Notes: generated by a model not told the origin, from the sequence alone. A stretch of DNA of 64,000 nucleotides from Cupriavidus lacunae (GCF_003353055.1 NZ_QKWJ01000028.1:21304-85303), one strand, 5' to 3'; positions 8,760 through 16,680 are shown, numbered from the stretch's first letter. Translations and numbers: made by a program.

Positions 8760-8948
8760 ATGAAGAAAGAGATGTGGATTGGCGTGGCCATGTGCGTGTT
8801 CTTGTCCGTGGCGGCGTGCATCGGCTCGACAGGGCTGGGCTATGCGGATTATCGCCCACTGCGGAATTTCGACTATTTCGCGCTGGGGGTGTCGTGGACC
8901 TTCCTGATTGTGACGCTCGTCAAGGATCGCCGCAGCAACAAGTCGTGA
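8760..8948 (+). CDS. Membrane microprotein 2 (62 aa)
   Basis: This gene is preceded by CTGGAGACTGCA and encodes a 62-residue protein. It has a hydrophobic N-terminal helix ending in VAAC, then IGSTGLGYADYRPLR, a second hydrophobic helix and a Lys-Arg-rich end. The V-A-A-C before Ile-Gly resembles a lipobox, so it may be a small lipoprotein, or simply a two-helix hairpin. The stretch AACIGSTGLGYADYRPLR is identical in the microprotein at 9584. Start codon context, size and position are conserved between the two units. No function is known. Confidence 0.62.
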   Translation: MKKEMWIGVAMCVFLSVAACIGSTGLGYADYRPLRNFDYFALGVSWTFLIVTLVKDRRSNKS

Positions 8949-9071
8949 GTGGTCGCATCGGCATGACGCCGGTGCGACCCTGGCGCCCGCCGGCCTAGCA
9001 GTTTCCGGCGGCGAACAAGCGACGGCAAGTCATTGAGCGGTGAACAATAATGTAAGCAGAGGAGACATCAA

Positions 9072-9569
9072 ATGAGCAGGGATGCGCAATCCCCTTGGAG
9101 ATACGTGGTCGCCTGGTTGCGGATCTACTATGGCGCCAACCTGATTTATTCAAGCGTTCGCTACATCGCCACCGGTTTCATTCCGGAGATACCAGGAGCC
9201 GCCGGCGTCTATGTGGATGCGGCGAAGGCCATCTACATCTACCAGGGCATCAAGTTTCTCGAATGCTTCTGTGGGATCTTGCTTGTGACAAACCGGAACG
9301 TGCTGCTGGCCCTGGTGCTGGAGATGCCGACTACGTTCAATATCTTCTGGATGAACACCTTTATCGTCGGCACGCCGCGCCAGTTGTTTTCCGGCCCGCA
9401 GGAACTGCTGATGAACGTCTCGCTCCTGTTGGCGTATGGCGGGCACTACGCGACGATCCTGCAGGCCAAGGTCGAGCCGGTATGGCTGTGGGACGGATGG
9501 AAAACGCTGGTGCGAGCGCGCGAACGCGCAGGTGCGCTGCAGGGCGGAGTTCAGCAGGCAGACGCCTGA
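9072..9569 (+). CDS. DoxX-like membrane protein (copy 4)
   Basis: A 165-residue paralogue of copy 3, equal in length, with QSPWRYVVAWLRIYYGANL, GIKFLECFCGILLVTNRNV, TPRQLFSGPQELLMNVSLLL and the tail VEPVWLWDG. The ATG follows an AGAGGAGA site after a 123-bp spacer in which nothing else is seen. The recent duplication of the DoxX/microprotein unit suggests dosage or substrate diversification, which is inference. Confidence 0.7.
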   Translation: MSRDAQSPWRYVVAWLRIYYGANLIYSSVRYIATGFIPEIPGAAGVYVDAAKAIYIYQGIKFLECFCGILLVTNRNVLLALVLEMPTTFNIFWMNTFIVGTPRQLFSGPQELLMNVSLLLAYGGHYATILQAKVEPVWLWDGWKTLVRARERAGALQGGVQQADA

Positions 9570-9583
9570 ACCGGGAGACTGCG

Positions 9584-9802
9584 ATGAAGAAACCCATGTG
9601 GATTGCTGCCGGTATCTGCCTGCTCATCACGCTCGCCGCGTGCATCGGCTCGACCGGACTGGGCTATGCGGATTATCGTCCGCTGCGCTATCGCGACTGC
9701 TTTGCGCTGGCGGCGGCATGGCTCTACGTTTTCGTGCTGTTCGTGAAGGATAGCCGGGCCAGCCGTTCCGGCGTGGCGAAGCGTGGCAACGCCGGTGCCT
9801 GA
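9584..9802 (+). CDS. Membrane microprotein 3 (72 aa)
   Basis: The ATG lies 14 bp after the DoxX copy 4 stop codon with a GGGAGA site. The 72-residue protein repeats microprotein 2: a hydrophobic start, LAAC resembling a lipobox, IGSTGLGYADYRPLR, a second hydrophobic helix, and VKDSRASRS. It has an extra basic tail of about ten residues. A longer in-frame extension upstream runs through the DoxX gene and is a shadow. Function is unknown. Confidence 0.62.
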   Translation: MKKPMWIAAGICLLITLAACIGSTGLGYADYRPLRYRDCFALAAAWLYVFVLFVKDSRASRSGVAKRGNAGA

Positions 9803-9886
9803 TCGCTGATCTTCGACTTCTCGTGCTCGAGAGTTGGGCGGCGCCTGGAAACTGGCTGTCGCTCTTTTTTCTTTTTGAGATCCCTC

Positions 9887-11134
9887 ATGCAGTTACCCCA
9901 CGGTCTCCGTGCGCTCTCTTCCCGCAGCTTCCGCCTCTTCATAGCAGGGCAGGGTGCAGCGCAAGTGGGCAACTGGCAGCAATTGATTGCCACGTCCTGG
10001 CTGGCCTATGCGCTCTCCGGTTCTACGCTGGTTCTCGGCCTGGCCGCTTTCGCGCTGCAGATTCCCTTTCTGCTGATGGCACCCGTGACGGGGCCGCTGC
10101 TGGACCGTCTCGATACCCGGCGCGTGCTGATGGTGGCGAATGCCGTCGCGTGCGCGCAGTCCGTGACGATGCTGGCGCTGGTGGCGAGCGGCCTGCTGCG
10201 GCCCTGGCATATTGTGGTAGGGAATCTGGTGCTCGGCATCGTGAATGCGTTCGATTCGCCGGCGCGGCAATCGCTCCTGTCACAGATGGTCGAGCGCAAG
10301 GAGGACCTTGCCAACGCCATCGCTCTCAATTCCAGCATGATGGCGGGAGCCCGCTTCGTCGGCCCGACGATCGCGGGCGCCATCATCGCCACCTTCGGCC
10401 AGGTGTGGGCGTTCGCGGCTAACGCGATTCTGCGCTTTGCGATCATCGCAGCGCTGCGCGCCATGCGCCCGGCGCGCGCGCCTCGAGCGGCGGAGCCGGA
10501 GCCTTGGCTAATGCAGTTCGCGGCTGGGGTGCGCTACGCGAATCGTTTCACGCCTTGCCGCAACAGCCTGTGGTTGCTGGCAACGATGAGCTTTACCATC
10601 CAGATCCATGCCTCCATGATGCCGTGGTTCGTGCGGGAGCGCTTCCACGGGGACTCGCGCACGCTCGGCATGCTGCTTGGGGCGGCCGGGCTGGGCGCGC
10701 TGGCGGGGATGCTCTATCTGGCGATGCGGCGCGGCGTTGGCTGGCTGCTGGCGATGATTGGCTTCGCCTCAGCCATGGCGGCTATCGCCACTATCGGGTT
10801 CGCCTTGGCGCCGATGGTCTGGATGGGGTTCGGGATGCTGTTCCTCGTCGGCATGGGCACCATGCTGGCGGCGGCTTCAGTTAATACCCTGATCCAACTC
10901 GCAGCGCCCGATGGCTTTCGTGGCAGGGTCGCGTCGCTGTACGTGGTGGCGTTCCTGGGCATTTCGCCCGTGGGCGCCTTGTTCTGGGGCTGGACGGCGG
11001 AGTACGTCGGCACACCGGCTGCGCTGATGACCTGCGGCGTGGTGCTGTTGCTAGCATCGACTTTGTACATGACGAACGTCGCAGCCATGCGCGAGCAGTT
11101 CCAACCGGTGTACAGTCGCATGAACCTGTCGTGA
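9887..11134 (+). CDS. MFS transporter, EntS/MFS_3-like
   Basis: A 415-residue major facilitator of the MFS_3 group (enterobactin exporter-like). It opens with LSSRSFRLFIAGQGAAQVGN and the motif WQQLIATSWLAYALSGS, and has GPLLDRLDTRRVLMVAN between helices 2 and 3 and NAFDSPARQSLLSQMVER before helix 5, all typical. The ATG at 9887 is preferred to an in-frame TTG at 9875. It probably exports a pathway intermediate or toxic analogue. It is transcribed in the same direction as the DoxX units but after an 84-bp gap, and the GntR gene follows after 36 bp. Confidence 0.85.
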   Translation: MQLPHGLRALSSRSFRLFIAGQGAAQVGNWQQLIATSWLAYALSGSTLVLGLAAFALQIPFLLMAPVTGPLLDRLDTRRVLMVANAVACAQSVTMLALVASGLLRPWHIVVGNLVLGIVNAFDSPARQSLLSQMVERKEDLANAIALNSSMMAGARFVGPTIAGAIIATFGQVWAFAANAILRFAIIAALRAMRPARAPRAAEPEPWLMQFAAGVRYANRFTPCRNSLWLLATMSFTIQIHASMMPWFVRERFHGDSRTLGMLLGAAGLGALAGMLYLAMRRGVGWLLAMIGFASAMAAIATIGFALAPMVWMGFGMLFLVGMGTMLAAASVNTLIQLAAPDGFRGRVASLYVVAFLGISPVGALFWGWTAEYVGTPAALMTCGVVLLLASTLYMTNVAAMREQFQPVYSRMNLS

Positions 11135-11170
11135 GTACAGGCATCCCCGTCCGTCCATCCGCTGCCGAAC

Positions 11171-11836
11171 ATGAACAATGTAGAAGTCAAGGGCGTCGAT
11201 CTTCCAGCCCAGATCGCCCAGCAAGTCCGCAAGCTCGTTAATCGCGGCACCCTTGCCCCAGGGCTGCAATTGCGCCAGTCGGACCTCGCAGACCGTTTCG
11301 GCATCAGCCGCGTGCCGGTGCGAGAGGCGCTCAAGCTGCTGGCGGCCGAAGGCATCATCGAACACGATCCTAATCGCGGCTTTTTCGTCGCTCCGCTTTC
11401 GACCGACGAAGCCCGCCAGCTCTACCGCTACCGGTTCCTGCTGGAGCGGGAGCTGCTGAAGACAGTCGATTGGCCGGACAGCACGCAGATGAAGGCACTG
11501 AAGGTCATGCTGGAACGGCTCGACAGCTACCTCGACCAGGGCCAGCGCGCCGAGTGGATCGACGAATACCAGGATTTCTATGCACTACTGTTCGACCTGT
11601 CACCGAACAAGATCCTGCGGCGCGAGGCGATTCGCCTGATCAGGCTGACCGACCGCTACCGGGCGCTGGCCTCGGAGGTGAGGGTGCCGGGCGAACAACG
11701 GATCGCGCACTTGGAGCACGCGTTGTTGGCCGCCATGTCAAAACGGGACCGTGCGCAACTCATCCGCAGTTTCGAACGTGAGCGCGAGAAGATCCTGACG
11801 TCGATGCTGGCGAGGATCGACGCGCGCGGGCTGTAG
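11171..11836 (+). CDS. GntR-family regulator, FCD (FadR) subfamily
   Basis: A 221-residue transcription factor. The winged helix-turn-helix at about residues 9-75 includes GLQLRQSDLADRFGISRVPV and REALKLLAAEGIIEHDPNRG. The C-terminal all-helical FCD ligand domain (about 80-215) has an acidic/His pattern that often binds a metal and a carboxylate. It is the last gene of the cluster on the plus strand and is the natural candidate to control the 1.06-11.1 kb genes in response to an acidic pathway intermediate. The operator was not located. Confidence 0.88.
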   Translation: MNNVEVKGVDLPAQIAQQVRKLVNRGTLAPGLQLRQSDLADRFGISRVPVREALKLLAAEGIIEHDPNRGFFVAPLSTDEARQLYRYRFLLERELLKTVDWPDSTQMKALKVMLERLDSYLDQGQRAEWIDEYQDFYALLFDLSPNKILRREAIRLIRLTDRYRALASEVRVPGEQRIAHLEHALLAAMSKRDRAQLIRSFEREREKILTSMLARIDARGL

Positions 11837-12274
11837 CCCGCTTCAGAACCGTGGTAACGCGGACCCGCTGTTCTCGAACAGGAAGCCGTCGTAGTACGGC
11901 TCGCAGGCAGTCGCACCTTTATCGTCAGTGGCGCGGACGACGGGCTGCCGATGCTGCTCGCGCTCGACGCGCACGCGTCTTGCACCTGTGCGAGATGCTG
12001 TCGGCGAGATGTCCCCAAAACGTGCAATCTGCCTACTGGCAGCATGCCCCGCCCGACTGCGCGACATCGACTGGATGGACTCCTCCCGCGCCACCGCTAT
12101 CGGCCCTTGCGTACCGCAGAGGCGGCCTCGATGCCCGCGCGTCTCTCCTCATGCTGCACGCCTATCCGAGCGGCAGTCCTTGATTAAGAATTCATAATTG
12201 AATAATATCTAGCCTACAAAACAGGTTGGCCAGCCCCGCTGCTTCCCCCTCGAGGCCACCGAACGGAGACGGAT
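11837..12274 (+). other. Intergenic stretch with a coding-like fragment
   Basis: No intact gene is seen in these 438 bases. In the plus frame from 11858 to about 11953 the translation contains QEAVVVRLAGSRTFIVSG and then ADDGLPMLLALDAH, which looks like real protein sequence, but the frame then turns into arginine- and cysteine-rich noise without a plausible end. This may be a fragment of a lost gene. The AT-rich stretch around 12185-12225 could hold the promoter for the signal-peptide ORF at 12275. Confidence 0.3.
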
Positions 12275-12460
12275 ATGACAAGACGCGGCATGCTGTGGCG
12301 CCTCGCATGTACAGTTGGACTCGCGCTCGGCGCCACGCTTGGCGGCGCCCACGCACAGGCGCTTCATCCCCCCGTGAAGATCCGCATTAGCGAACTCCAA
12401 AGGCGCCAACGCGATCCTGCACCTCGCCTGCTAGCGCCGTCAGCCGTCCGCGTCGGGTGA
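12275..12460 (+). pseudogene. Truncated secreted protein with signal peptide
   Basis: The ATG follows a CGGAGACGG site. The 61-residue product has a good signal peptide (twin Arg start, hydrophobic core VGLALGATLGG, cleavage AHA-QA) and then only about 34 residues rich in Arg and Pro before a stop. The mature part LHPPVKIRISEL looks like the start of a periplasmic protein that then shifts into a non-coding frame. A broken gene is the likeliest reading. A genuine small secreted peptide is the alternative. Confidence 0.4.
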
Positions 12461-12601
12461 CAGGCGTCGGGCGGCGTCCGTTCCGGGTATCCCGATAGGT
12501 CACAAACTCCCCCATTTCGCCACGTGCGGAGACGCGCGCGCTCGATCGCATCCGCATGGCGCGCCGGAACGTATATAACACCACCATCAGGAGATGCCGC
12601 C

Positions 12602-12886
12602 ATGAAATTCATGATGACCTTCCATTGGGCTCCGGATACGGAGCAGCGCGCCGAGGCGATCGAGCGCTTTCTGCGAACCGGCGGGCTACCGCCGGAGGGC
12701 ATCCAGCTACTGGGCAGATGGACCAGGGCCGATCTGGGGTCGGGCTTCGATCTGCTCGAAACCGACGATGCGGCCAAGCTCACCGAGTTCGCCTATCAGT
12801 GGAGCGATCTGATGGAGCTGGAGATCATGCCGGTCCTGGAAGATGCCGAGCTGGCCACCGTCCTCGGGCGCATAGCCAAGAAATAG
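12602..12886 (+). CDS. DUF3303-like small protein
   Basis: A 94-residue protein beginning KFMMTFHWAPDTEQRAEAIE and continuing with RFLRTGGLPPEGIQLLGRWT. This is the pattern of the DUF3303 family: a small alpha/beta dimeric-barrel-like fold that starts with a strand and W, then GRWTR, then an acidic helix and LMELEIMPVLED. The function of the family is unknown. The ATG at 12602 has an AGGAGA site ten bases upstream. It stands alone, with no close operon partner except the hypothetical gene 34 bp downstream. Confidence 0.7.
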   Translation: MKFMMTFHWAPDTEQRAEAIERFLRTGGLPPEGIQLLGRWTRADLGSGFDLLETDDAAKLTEFAYQWSDLMELEIMPVLEDAELATVLGRIAKK

Positions 12887-12920
12887 ACCAGGCGCTTGTT
12901 GCGTAGCAACGCGATTCGAC

Positions 12921-13727
12921 ATGCACATAACCCGGCACGCCTCCCTTCGCGGGCTGAGGCGCTATTCGACTGCTGCCCGGCCAGGACGTTTGAGACGGGC
13001 GATCCTGGTCGCGCTTTTGTTACTGATCGGCTATGCCGCAGCCGATCTCTTCTGGCCATGGCACCGCGACCTGAGCCGCTTCGATCCGATCGCGACCGGC
13101 ACGCTGGAAACCAAGATGTGGCGCTCGTACTACGATCGCCGACCCGTCTCGCTCTTCCTTGAACTGGCACAGACCCTGCGCACGCAGTATCGATTTCCGT
13201 GGCTGAGGTCGTACGTCGGCGCCTATTACGGCGCCTCTGCCGCCTTCACCTTCAAGGAGGGGAAGCAGCCCAGTGACTACGAAAAGGCGTTGCCGGCGCT
13301 GCAGACCTATTTCACCCTGATCCACAACACGGGGGACCGCAACTTCGACGTGGCCCGCACCACCAGGCTGGAACTGGAATGGTGGATCGTACATCGGGAG
13401 CATGAGCGTTATGGGCCCGATAAGTTGAGCAATGCTTGCGCGGAAGCGGCGGCGTCGCTATACATGGTGTCCGCGAATGCCACGCGCGAACACGGGCGGC
13501 TGCGTGCGCAAGCGATGCTGCTTCGCGATGCTCGCGCAGAAGCGGGCGACATGACGGACGCGGACTGGGCAATCATCGAATCGATGCTGCACCAGAGCTA
13601 TCAGTCGCTAAGCCATGCGGTCTCATCGCTGCCGCTGCGGCAAGCCGGCCGTGAGCTGCGAGGCGGGCGTCGATTCGTCGAGCAGGGCGCTGCTACGTTA
13701 CCACCGCAGGGCGGTAGTCTGGGCTAA
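12921..13727 (+). CDS. Conserved hypothetical protein with N-terminal anchor
   Basis: A 268-residue protein with one membrane helix (about residues 27-43, RAILVALLLLIGYAAADLFW) followed by WPWHRDLSRFDP and a helical domain rich in aromatic and Arg residues (KMWRSYYDRRPVSLFLELA). The helix WWIVHREHERYGP resembles conserved hypothetical proteins seen in many bacteria. The last 30 residues are low in structure and could lie beyond the original end. No catalytic motif is recognised. It is probably an inner-membrane protein with a cytoplasmic or periplasmic helical domain. Confidence 0.6.
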   Translation: MHITRHASLRGLRRYSTAARPGRLRRAILVALLLLIGYAAADLFWPWHRDLSRFDPIATGTLETKMWRSYYDRRPVSLFLELAQTLRTQYRFPWLRSYVGAYYGASAAFTFKEGKQPSDYEKALPALQTYFTLIHNTGDRNFDVARTTRLELEWWIVHREHERYGPDKLSNACAEAAASLYMVSANATREHGRLRAQAMLLRDARAEAGDMTDADWAIIESMLHQSYQSLSHAVSSLPLRQAGRELRGGRRFVEQGAATLPPQGGSLG

Positions 13728-14201
13728 AGCAATCAGCAGGCTTAATTAGGCCTCCCGATCTCCCGTACATCAGTGCCCAGTAAAGGACGAGGTCACAGTT
13801 GCGGTTGAGCGAGAGTGCCGGCGACCAGTTGGAGGCGTTGGACATGCTGCGCATGGAGCATGATGGCGCCGTGGCGTTCAAAGGACGCCGCTACAGGGAG
13901 ACGAAGGGTTATCCGCCCACGAGATCCCGCGATGAAATTCTCCACCAGCCCGATTACCTGGTGCAGCCACTGCATGGCCTCCCATACGCCGCTCCCGCCG
14001 CCGCACCAGCCCGGCCGGCGAGTGTTTCTATGACAGCGGGTTGGCGGTGTCGGCATCTGCCCCAGCAGATGCTACGTTGCACATCTTGCGCCGGGCGCTA
14101 TGGAGCAGGGCCGGCATAAGGTTTGCTATAACAAAAGCAAGCCCGCATCTTGGCAGTGGTAGAAGGACAATTTTCTTACCTTTGGTAGCGAAGGTGGGCA
14201 C
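13728..14201 (+). other. Gene-poor stretch, no supported gene
   Basis: Short open frames exist on both strands, the longest at 13799-14119 on the plus strand. Its first half (LRMEHDGAVAFKGRRYRE) looks protein-like, but the rest is alanine/proline noise, and no ribosome-binding site or intact family was seen. It is treated as possibly degraded coding sequence. Confidence 0.3.
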
Positions 14202-14327
14202 ATGAAGCCGATAGTTCACCATTTTCATACCCGCCCGCCCCATCATGGGGCGAGATACTACTTCGCACATGCAGTCTGCCTAGTGGTCTCGGGCGGAGTC
14301 TATGCGGTTTGGGCGCTTCTGCGGTAG
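14202..14327 (+). CDS. Small His-rich membrane protein (41 aa)
   Basis: A short ORF with a GAAGGTGGG site 4-6 bases before the ATG. The product begins MKPIVHHFHTRPPHHGARYY, has a single hydrophobic helix (AVCLVVSGGVYAVWALL) and ends in Arg. The clear split into a polar His/Arg-rich N-terminus and one helix argues for a real single-pass microprotein. Function is unknown. Confidence 0.4.
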   Translation: MKPIVHHFHTRPPHHGARYYFAHAVCLVVSGGVYAVWALLR

Positions 14328-14407
14328 ACCGTGAGCACGCCAATTAGGCAGCCTTGGCATAGAACAATAGGCGCGGGGGATACAGGCAAACATAGCAGGA
14401 GGCAAAC

Positions 14408-14608
14408 ATGCTGAGTCCCCATGAAATCGCCGCACTGATCTTGATTGAGGATTCTACTGACCTTTTATGCTTGGACCCCATGACTATTAATGCGCTGGTA
14501 GGGCACCAACTCGTTACGATAGAGAACGGCTCCTCGGGCCAAGGAAGCCCTCGTCTTACCCATCTCGGGCTGTCCGTCCTCAAAGCTGTCGGGCGACGGG
14601 CTAATTGA
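14408..14608 (+). CDS. Small hypothetical protein (66 aa)
   Basis: The ATG follows a strong AGGAGGC site. The 66-residue product starts LSPHEIAALILIEDSTDLLC and ends RLTHLGLSVLKAVGR. The layout, with an N-terminal helix, a middle acidic part and a TxxGxxVLKA end, resembles small winged-helix-like hypothetical proteins that are common in Burkholderiales genomes. That recollection is from family pattern only. No partner gene is nearby. Confidence 0.55.
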   Translation: MLSPHEIAALILIEDSTDLLCLDPMTINALVGHQLVTIENGSSGQGSPRLTHLGLSVLKAVGRRAN

Positions 14609-14951
14609 CGGGAAGTAGATCAGTTGCACTCCTCCACTGCTCACGCAGCGTCTAGTGTGTTGCATCGACGGGTTGAATCCACAGCCGGCGACCGCCGTAG
14701 CGCTCCGTCGACTCTGGCAAGCAACGGTTTGCCGCAGCGCACGGGGCTGGGACGCGGCGATAAGGCACGATAACGGGGCCTTATCTTCGTGACGATGCGG
14801 CCTCCCGCTGTTCCCCCTGAGCCACGGCTCGGCCTTCTCTGCTGCTGCAACATTCGTTAGTGGTGCAAAATTTGCGTACAAAACATCACAAATCTCGGCA
14901 TCACGGGTGACTGTGAATCATCTTCGCTGACGCGTCGTTTCGGATATTGCG

Positions 14952-14970
14952 AATTCGATTATTTCGAATT
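14952..14970. promoter_or_regulatory. Palindrome upstream of toxin-antitoxin pair
   Basis: Seven-base arms AATTCGA (14952-14958) and TCGAATT (14964-14970) are separated by five bases, 35 bp before the antitoxin ATG. The position fits an operator for autoregulation by the HTH antitoxin, as is usual for type II modules. The sequence from 14609 to 15004 holds nothing else that can be supported. Confidence 0.45.
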
Positions 14971-15004
14971 ATCATGCACGGACACGTAGCATTTGGAGTC
15001 CTTC

Positions 15005-15466
15005 ATGCACGCAACCATCACCAACACGACGCTGCCTTCGGCAAACGAAAGTGCTATCGCCCGTGAATCGAGCCGCAGCCTGGCGGTAGCCTTGGACAGC
15101 CGCTCCGAGACGCAGCAATTCGACTTCAAGACTGACAAGGGCGAGTTGCATAGCGTCACATTGCCCACCTCTGCGTTGAGGCTTCTCGTCGAGGTTCTCG
15201 CTGAAATCGGCCAAGGGAACGCCGTCTCTATCATTCCCATTCACGCCGAACTGACGACACAAGAGGCGGCGGACCTGCTTAACGTCTCTCGGCCGTACTT
15301 GGTTCAGCTTCTAGAGAAGGGGGAGATTCCGTTCCGCAAAGTCAACACGCATCGGCGCGTCCTCTACCAAGACGTTGTTAGCTACAAGCAGCGCATTGAT
15401 GACGAGCGACGTAAGGCACTAGACGAACTCGCGGCGCAGGCCCAAGAGCTGGACATGGGCTATTGA
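15005..15466 (+). CDS. Excisionase-family HTH antitoxin
   Basis: A 153-residue protein whose C-terminal half contains an excisionase-type winged helix: LTTQEAADLLNVSRPYLVQL, then LEKGEIPFRKVNTHRRVLYQ and DVVSYKQRID. The N-terminal about 80 residues form a separate region (GELHSVTLPTSALRLLVEVL) that may bind the toxin. The ATG at 15005 is preferred to a TTG twelve bases earlier. It stops two bases before the PIN gene start, the classic order of antitoxin then toxin. It should bind its own promoter and neutralise the RNase. Confidence 0.8.
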   Translation: MHATITNTTLPSANESAIARESSRSLAVALDSRSETQQFDFKTDKGELHSVTLPTSALRLLVEVLAEIGQGNAVSIIPIHAELTTQEAADLLNVSRPYLVQLLEKGEIPFRKVNTHRRVLYQDVVSYKQRIDDERRKALDELAAQAQELDMGY

Positions 15467-15468
15467 GC

Positions 15469-16041
15469 ATGGCTTCCAACTTCGCTGTAGTCTACGATGC
15501 CTGCGTTCTCTATCCTGCGCCGCTGCGGGATCTGCTGATGCGTCTCGCGCTGACCGACCTGTACCGTGCCAAGTGGACGAATGAAATTCATGACGAGTGG
15601 ATTCGCAACCTCCTTGCGCGGCGGCCGGAGCTTTCCCCGGATCGCCTGGCAGGCACGCGCGAACTGATGAACCGAAGTGTTCGCGATTCGCTGATTAGCG
15701 GGTACGAGCACCTTATTGAGTCCATTAAGCTGCCTGACCCTGACGATCGACATGTGGTTGCGGCCGCAATTCATAGCGGCTCCGAGGCAATCATCACGTT
15801 TAATATGAAGGACTTCCCGGAAGCCGCACTCAAGGAGTTCAACGTCGAGGCGATCCACCCGGACGATTTCGTCGTGGACCTCTTTGATCTGAATGCAGGG
15901 AAGGTCCTAGCGGCAGTGGCGGAACACCGTGCGTCTCTGAAGAATCCGCCGAAGTCTGCTTCGGAGTATTTGACTACCCTTTCGGCACAGGGCCTGACGC
16001 AAACGGTGTTGATCCTAACGCAGTACAGTCTGGCAATTTGA
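15469..16041 (+). CDS. PIN-domain toxin (VapC-like RNase)
   Basis: A 190-residue PIN_3-type protein. The acidic active-site residues are visible: D10 (VVYDACVLYP), E43 (IHDEWIRN), D93 (PDPDDRHV) and D115 (FNMKDF). PIN toxins are Mg2+-dependent RNases that cleave specific RNAs. An in-frame TTG at 15463 overlaps the antitoxin stop, but the ATG at 15469 is the better start. The C-terminal 60 residues (from about 130) extend beyond the minimal PIN fold, as in other members of this subgroup. The module is probably plasmid- or island-derived. Confidence 0.85.
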   Translation: MASNFAVVYDACVLYPAPLRDLLMRLALTDLYRAKWTNEIHDEWIRNLLARRPELSPDRLAGTRELMNRSVRDSLISGYEHLIESIKLPDPDDRHVVAAAIHSGSEAIITFNMKDFPEAALKEFNVEAIHPDDFVVDLFDLNAGKVLAAVAEHRASLKNPPKSASEYLTTLSAQGLTQTVLILTQYSLAI

Positions 16042-16170
16042 ATTCCCCGGGCGGTTTTGCCAGCCGTCCTCATCTTGGCACCGGGTGGCGACCGATCCTC
16101 GGCCCTCAGACGTCATGGCAAGGCGGCGACAATCGGATATCGCTTCACTGAGATTTCCCAATCAGGGACA

Positions 16171-16193
16171 TTGTCTACGCACTGAGTAGACAA
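16171..16193. repeat. Perfect 8-bp inverted repeat after the toxin gene
   Basis: TTGTCTAC and GTAGACAA flank a seven-base loop. There is no T-run on either side, so it is not a typical intrinsic terminator. It may be a structured 3' end or a protein-binding site. Confidence 0.4.
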
Positions 16194-16337
16194 TTGGATT
16201 GACTTGACTGGCTTGCTTCATTTGCTCCTACGTAGGGCGGGGCCATTGCCTCGGCAAAAGCAGGTGCTGCAGCGAGCTTGGAACAAGATCATGCAAGCAG
16301 ACGACGGCTTTCACGTCGAAAAGGTGGTCAAGCACAT

Positions 16338-16393
16338 TTCAACATAACGCCCGATCACCGAAATCTTGCGGGTTGCTGGGAGGTTATGTTGAA
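16338..16393. repeat. 11-bp inverted repeat with 34-bp centre
   Basis: TTCAACATAAC (16338-16348) and GTTATGTTGAA (16383-16393) are exact reverse complements. The separation and length resemble recombinase-type or element-end repeats more than a transcription terminator, but no recombinase gene is adjacent. The 16042-16431 interval contains no supported gene. Confidence 0.45.
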
Positions 16394-16431
16394 CGGGGGA
16401 GGGGCGGACGTCGGTCGGCGCCGCCGGCACC

Positions 16432-16680
16432 TCAGTTAGCCGTCGACGCGCAGGCGCTCGAAACGCCAGCAAAGTCGAAATGCGCGGCGGCATAGATGGC
16501 ATTGCACGCCCAGACCTCTTCTCCGTTCTTATAGAAGGACACCCACTTGCCGTCGCTGACGCAGTGGGCGCCAGGGAAGACTTCGTCATGGCCGTTCGGA
16601 CCGTCCAGCGGAAAGGGGGCGTGGGGTGTGGCCCAGTATTGGCCGCGCGGTAAGGGCGTGATCGTCTTTGGCATGCTCAT
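16432..16680 (-). CDS. Small hypothetical protein (82 aa)
   Basis: A minus-strand ORF reading MPKTITPLPRGQYWATPHAP near its start, and later VSDGKWVSFYKNGEEVWACN and AIYAAAHF. The alternation of strands, the GxWVSFYxxGEEVW core and normal amino-acid use suggest a real protein. No ribosome-binding site stands out, and either Met1 or Met3 could be the start. Function is unknown. Confidence 0.45.
   Translation of the reverse strand: MSMPKTITPLPRGQYWATPHAPFPLDGPNGHDEVFPGAHCVSDGKWVSFYKNGEEVWACNAIYAAAHFDFAGVSSACASTAN

Noticed and set aside
13799..14119. 106-codon plus-strand ORF
   Set aside because: Only the first third looks protein-like, there is no ribosome-binding site, and the end is low-complexity. 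Possibly a relic, not enough to call a gene.
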